Shown one piece after another: positions 60,901-64,000 of a stretch of DNA of 64,000 nt. The notes beneath the pieces were generated by a model. The model made no database searches, was not told the origin of the DNA, and saw only the letters and a list, made by a program, of their open reading frames with translations. The DNA is taken from assembly GCA_032209605.1 (NCBI GenBank), contig JASFXZ010000001.1, positions 13,286,256 to 13,350,255 of the forward strand, given 5' to 3'. Both the position numbers and the translations under genes were made by a program. The DNA comes from Mactromeris polynyma (lineage: Eukaryota; Mollusca; Bivalvia; Venerida; Mactridae). Position 1 is the stretch's first letter, and every line of letters starts with the position of its first letter.

Positions 60901-63352
60901 GGAAAACCTACTGTATGTTTTTTGGTCCGCGCGCTATTTATAAATATTTCACGGCGACTGGGTGACATGCATTTTATAAATTTTCAAACTAAGAGTACCT
61001 GAACATTCATATAGACTTGATAAAAACATCACCTCATTCTGCAATAAAACAATTTATACTTAATTATTGTCCTCGTGGTGAATTTAGTATGGTATAATAA
61101 CAGACGCATGTTGTTGTCGAAATAACGAATTCATTCTCACCCATGAATTCAGCAGCTCACTAGAGCAGTTAATTTAATAATAAAATTATGATCCACAATA
61201 AAACTTGAAAGACAATCGCTTTTCGTATGTAATTCAAGTAAATAGTAAAATACTGATAGAGGACAACGCTAAACCCAATTTAATTATAAATGTACATAGT
61301 AAACATTTATTTTCTTCTTTTATAAGCGGATTCATTTCACCCATTCCAATGCCCGACATCAAGTATGGATTACACTTCAGTAAGCCTTTCCGACGGCACC
61401 TCGTTTACATACAGGTAAGTCTTTTTAACTTGGTACTCATGAATATTCGTCCAAACCCGTAAATTATCGTCGGCGAAGTACGTTGAGTTGCTTTCAATAC
61501 AATATATACATTTGTATATTATAATCACCACGTGCCCTCTGGAGGAAAGCGGCGATTGTGCACGAAGAGAGCGGCAAAGACGAATCCTAGTTTAATACTG
61601 TCTTATGATACGTGGCTGGTTTCTCGTAGTTAATCGTCATAAAACTTCACTTTTCATGGATTTAATAATAGATAAAGTTAAGTTGAGCCTCGTTCTCATG
61701 CACATATCTTAACTAGGGTGTTTTTCGGCGCATCCGTACCAACATGGATTTGCTATACGATTGAGAGCGTTGTGTAAACCAACTAAATCGAACGTTAACC
61801 AGTAAGCTAAATTGTGCAATACGATTGAGAGCGTTGTGTAAACCAACTAAATCGAACGTTAACCAGTAAGCTAAATTGTGCTATACGATTGAGAGCGTTG
61901 TGTAAACCAACTAAATCGAACGTTAACCAGTAAGCTAAATTGTGCTATACGATTGAGAGCGTTGTGTAAACCAACTAAATCGAACGTTAACCAGTAAGCT
62001 AAATTGTGCTATACGATTGAGAGCGTTGTGTAAACCAACTAAATCGAACGTTAACCAGTAAGCTAAATTGTGCTATACGATTGAGAGCGTTGTGTAAACC
62101 AACTAAATCGAACGTTAACCAGTAAGCTAAATTGTGCTATACGATTGAGAGCGTTGTGTAAACCAACTAAATCGAACGTTAACCAGTAAGCTAAATTGTG
62201 CTATACGATTGAGAGCGTTGTGTAAACCAACTAAATCGAACGTTAACCAGTAAGCTAAATTGTGCTATACGATTGAGAGCGTTGTGTAAACCAACTAAAT
62301 CGAACGTTAACCAGTAAGCTAAATTGTGCTATACGATTGAGAGCGTTGTGTAAACCAACTAAATCGAACGTTAACCAGTAAGCCAAATTGTGCAATACGA
62401 TTGAGAGCGTTGTGTAAACCAATTAAATCGAACGTTAACCAGTAAGCCAAATTGTGCTATACGATTGAGAGCGTTGTGTAAACCAATTAAATCGAACGTT
62501 AACCAGTAAGCCAAATTCTCTTTATTACAACCGAACAACGTTTTTTGGCACAATCGTGCTAAAATGGTTTTGCTATTTCCATATCAGTGTTATGTAAACC
62601 AATCAAATCTTACGTCAACACCAAGGCAATTTGGTTAACCTTCCAATGAAGGGTACGTTACCTTACCGAAATCCACTGAATTTCGGTGAATTTACAGAAA
62701 TACATTTTGGATCTGGAGTGAGCAGGAATCGTAACATCTCTGCATTTTTTATGTCGCACAACAAATCGTAACCTTCAAATTGCGCCGACCATCTTATATA
62801 CATACAAGATATTTCTTGTTTAAATTAACCGAATGTTTGTGTGGTATTCATTCATTGCTGTTCAGTTCTTTGTTCAAAAAAGTAACAAACATCTTGCCGT
62901 CAAGTTCCGATTTTGTGAATATTCAAAGCGATTATTTTAGGTGTGGCATTTCCCATGCGCGATCATACACTAATCTTAATCTCGATGAGACACGACATAA
63001 CGACTCTGCCGCTTCACACATATTTAACGACGATGGAATTGAGTCCTTTTATATCGATGCGTGGAAAAGGCATTTCGAGGAATACGTAATGCATACTTTA
63101 GAACACATAATCTTTAATTTAATTCACCTCCTCGTGTTTGCACTTTTATTTGAATTCAATGAGTTTGTACACATACTCACATAGTACGGAAACCAAATAT
63201 GCCATACTTGGTTTGTCTGCAGGGTTTTTACCGAGGACATATTTAAGCAAGTCGATGCTGTTGATTTCTGTGTTTCTGAAGGTGCCAAGTTGGCCATAAT
63301 TAAAACACAGGCAAAACAGGACATGGCTCATCAAATACGGACAGAGTGTTTG
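57787..63352 (+). CDS. Secreted PAN/apple-domain protein with a C-type-lectin-like exon (partial)
   Basis: Exon 1 57787-57992 starts at ATG and encodes a signal peptide (hydrophobic VYIACMFAVAWLSCLTVVL) followed by the beginning of a PAN-like module (SVTACAKDCSRYNGA). It leaves in phase 2 at GC/GTAAGT. Exon 2 from 60596 enters in phase 2 with CKSFFFADSTSECQL, completing a Cys pattern typical of PAN/apple domains. An exon at 63223-63352 has FKQVDAVDFCVSEGAKLAII and KTQAKQD, the core of a C-type lectin fold. PAN plus lectin modules are common in secreted molluscan immune or adhesion proteins. Linking the lectin exon to this gene is inference; intermediate exons are not settled, and the gene continues past the edge. 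Confidence 0.5.
58034..58076 (+). repeat. GTT/GTG trinucleotide microsatellite
   Basis: Interrupted (gtt)n(gtg)n run, in intron 1 of the PAN gene. Confidence 0.85.
58118..58290 (+). repeat. tRNA-derived SINE, family 2
   Basis: 'ggcgcagttatctaggggta' head, then the body shared with 31718-31925 ('gtagccaggaagcagtcat', 'ttgtttcacaatctatgtaa'). Confidence 0.75.
58818..59060. mobile_element. hAT-like MITE, inverted copy of 16586-16873
   Basis: Starts near 'cagggttcttgaaatccact' and aligns inverted with the first copy through 'gaccgatattctcggacaac'. The far end is lost. Confidence 0.6.
59061..60595. other. Intron of the PAN gene, no feature seen
   Basis: AT-rich with no convincing exon or repeat. 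Open stretches lack motifs. Confidence 0.45.
60596..60716 (+). CDS. Exon 2 of the PAN gene (3' border uncertain)
   Basis: Acceptor TTTAAAAG/G, then CKSFFFADSTSECQLHQTLW and FINKPSAKYYTPDNE. The Cys-x-Ser-Phe-x-Phe and Glu-Cys-x-Leu spacing is PAN-like, and the phase fits exon 1. No strong donor was seen; translation continues open for some distance. Confidence 0.6.
61327..61414 (+). CDS. Candidate internal exon
   Basis: Good acceptor (pyrimidine tract then TATAAG) and donor CAG/GTAAGT around GFISPIPMPDIKYGLHFSKP and FRRHLVYIQ. It enters in phase 2 and leaves in phase 0. No domain recognised. It may belong to the PAN gene. Confidence 0.35.
61752..62519 (+). repeat. 64-bp minisatellite, 12 nearly identical copies
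   Basis: Unit 'tacgattgagagcgttgtgt', '..aaaccaactaaatcgaacg', '..ttaaccagtaag'. Starts at about 61752 and every 64 bp to 62456. Middle copies look identical. Variants (gcaatac for gctatac; ccaatt for ccaact; agccaaa for agctaaa) mark the 2nd and last three units. 64 is not a multiple of 3, so it is not a protein repeat. Confidence 0.95.
62941..63085 (+). CDS. Candidate exon, no domain recognised
   Basis: Acceptor TTATTTTAG, donor TAC/GTAATG. Encodes CGISHARSYTNLNLDET, then HIFNDDGIESFYIDAWKRHF. Phase out (0) does not fit the next lectin-like exon (needs 2), so at least one of the two is mis-bounded or belongs elsewhere. Confidence 0.3.
63223..63352 (+). CDS. C-type-lectin-like exon
   Basis: Acceptor TTGTCTGCAG, donor TTG/GTAAAC. 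Encodes VFTEDIFKQVDAVDFCVSEG, AKLAIIKTQAKQD and MAHQIRTECL. Aromatic-x-A-x-x-FC-x3-GA-x-LA-x-I is the helix-1/strand pattern of C-type lectin domains. The second half of the domain would lie to the right of the window. Confidence 0.6.
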
Positions 63353-63490
63353 GTAAACACTTACTTTATTTCACTATACCGGAAATTGCTTAAACACATT
63401 GGAACTGTATAAAAGCCCCCTACGTACCGTCCAGATCTCAAGAAAAAACAGTAACGTGCAACATTAGGACATTAGCCCCTAGGACTTGTT

Positions 63491-63617
63491 GAAGGGGCTA
63501 ATGTCTGCATGTGCAAAATTATGAAGGGGCTAATCTCCGCATAAGCAAAATAATGAAGGGGCTATGTCCGCATGTGCAATATCATGAAGGGGCAAATGTC
63601 CGCATGTGCATATTTAA
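63491..63617 (+). repeat. 32-bp minisatellite, ~4 copies
   Basis: Unit 'gaaggggctaatgtctgcat', '..gtgcaaaattat' at 63491, 63523, 63555 and about 63586 with small variants. The rest of 63360-64000 is AT-rich with no gene seen. Confidence 0.85.
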
Positions 63618-64000
63618 GCTTAGGAGCTTATGTCCGTCTACCACACCAAAAATATATAATCGAACTTTAAGGCCAGCTCAATGACAATTAACACTATGAT
63701 TACTGAGGTATTAACATAAGACACAAACATTATCTGTTTGGTCAGCCCGAACATTTTCCTAAAGTACATACCAAATATTTACCATAATTTATTATAAGCC
63801 AACCAAGACGACTCATAAGCTTTTTTAAAAGCTAACAGCGAACCGATTATCTTGGTCGTAATAAGTCACGTGTTACCTAACATTATCATTTGTGATTTCA
63901 GCTGCTAATTTCTCCAATGTTAACGCTATTCAGACGCTTAATTCTGCTTTACTGAATTCTAAAAAGGTCTTGCCAACATAATCTATGGATTTTGACAATA

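Noticed and set aside
61752..62519. CRISPR-like array
   Set aside because: Direct repeats of 64 bp without spacers, in a eukaryotic context: a minisatellite.

Overview
The window is AT-rich animal DNA with spliced genes, GT-AG introns and very dense repeats. A TTC39 gene, dispersed repeats ending in a C-run plus 'ggggcataaaa', ~167-bp tandem units that look like the bivalve BIV160/pearl type, and tRNA-derived SINEs all point to a mollusc, most likely a bivalve. No contamination or prokaryotic sequence was seen.

Layout. (1) 259-14289, minus strand: the first seven coding exons of a TTC39 (Iml2/TPR_39) gene, which runs off the left edge. Its ~9.6-kb fifth intron is almost filled by an 8.2-kb repeat unit (1321-9474) that carries its own minus-strand gene for a two-OB-fold, RPA-like protein. 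(2) 16997-29264: a second, decayed copy of that unit. It has lost the first coding exon and has been hit by a 3.5-kb inverted-repeat DNA transposon with a THAP plus HTH transposase remnant (17717-21181), a tandem satellite block and another inverted-repeat element. (3) 30030-43337: a 13.3-kb unit with 13-bp terminal inverted repeats and TTAA on both sides. It holds two convergent genes, a multi-exon Kolobok-like transposase relative reading inward from the right end and a P2X7-C-terminal-domain (P2RX7_C) gene reading inward from the left end. Both are damaged. (4) 43.3-47.1 kb: tandem repeats and a MULE transposase fragment. (5) 47105-53222: a nearly full-length APE-type non-LTR retrotransposon, inserted in a ~50-bp tandem array with a 9-bp target duplication. 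(6) 53-64 kb: several minisatellites (the best is 64 bp x 12), short 5' exons of unrecognised genes, and a plus-strand gene for a secreted protein with a signal peptide, a PAN/apple-like domain and a C-type-lectin-like exon, running towards the right edge.

Only TTC39 and the PAN/lectin-like gene look like ordinary host genes. Much of the rest is mobile DNA at various stages of decay. The most unusual items are the TTAA element carrying a P2RX7_C gene and the RPA-like gene on a repeated unit with Helitron-like termini (5' TC, 3' hairpin with CTGG, A/T flanks). All exon boundaries were read by eye from splice sites and reading phase, and no alignment or database search was run.
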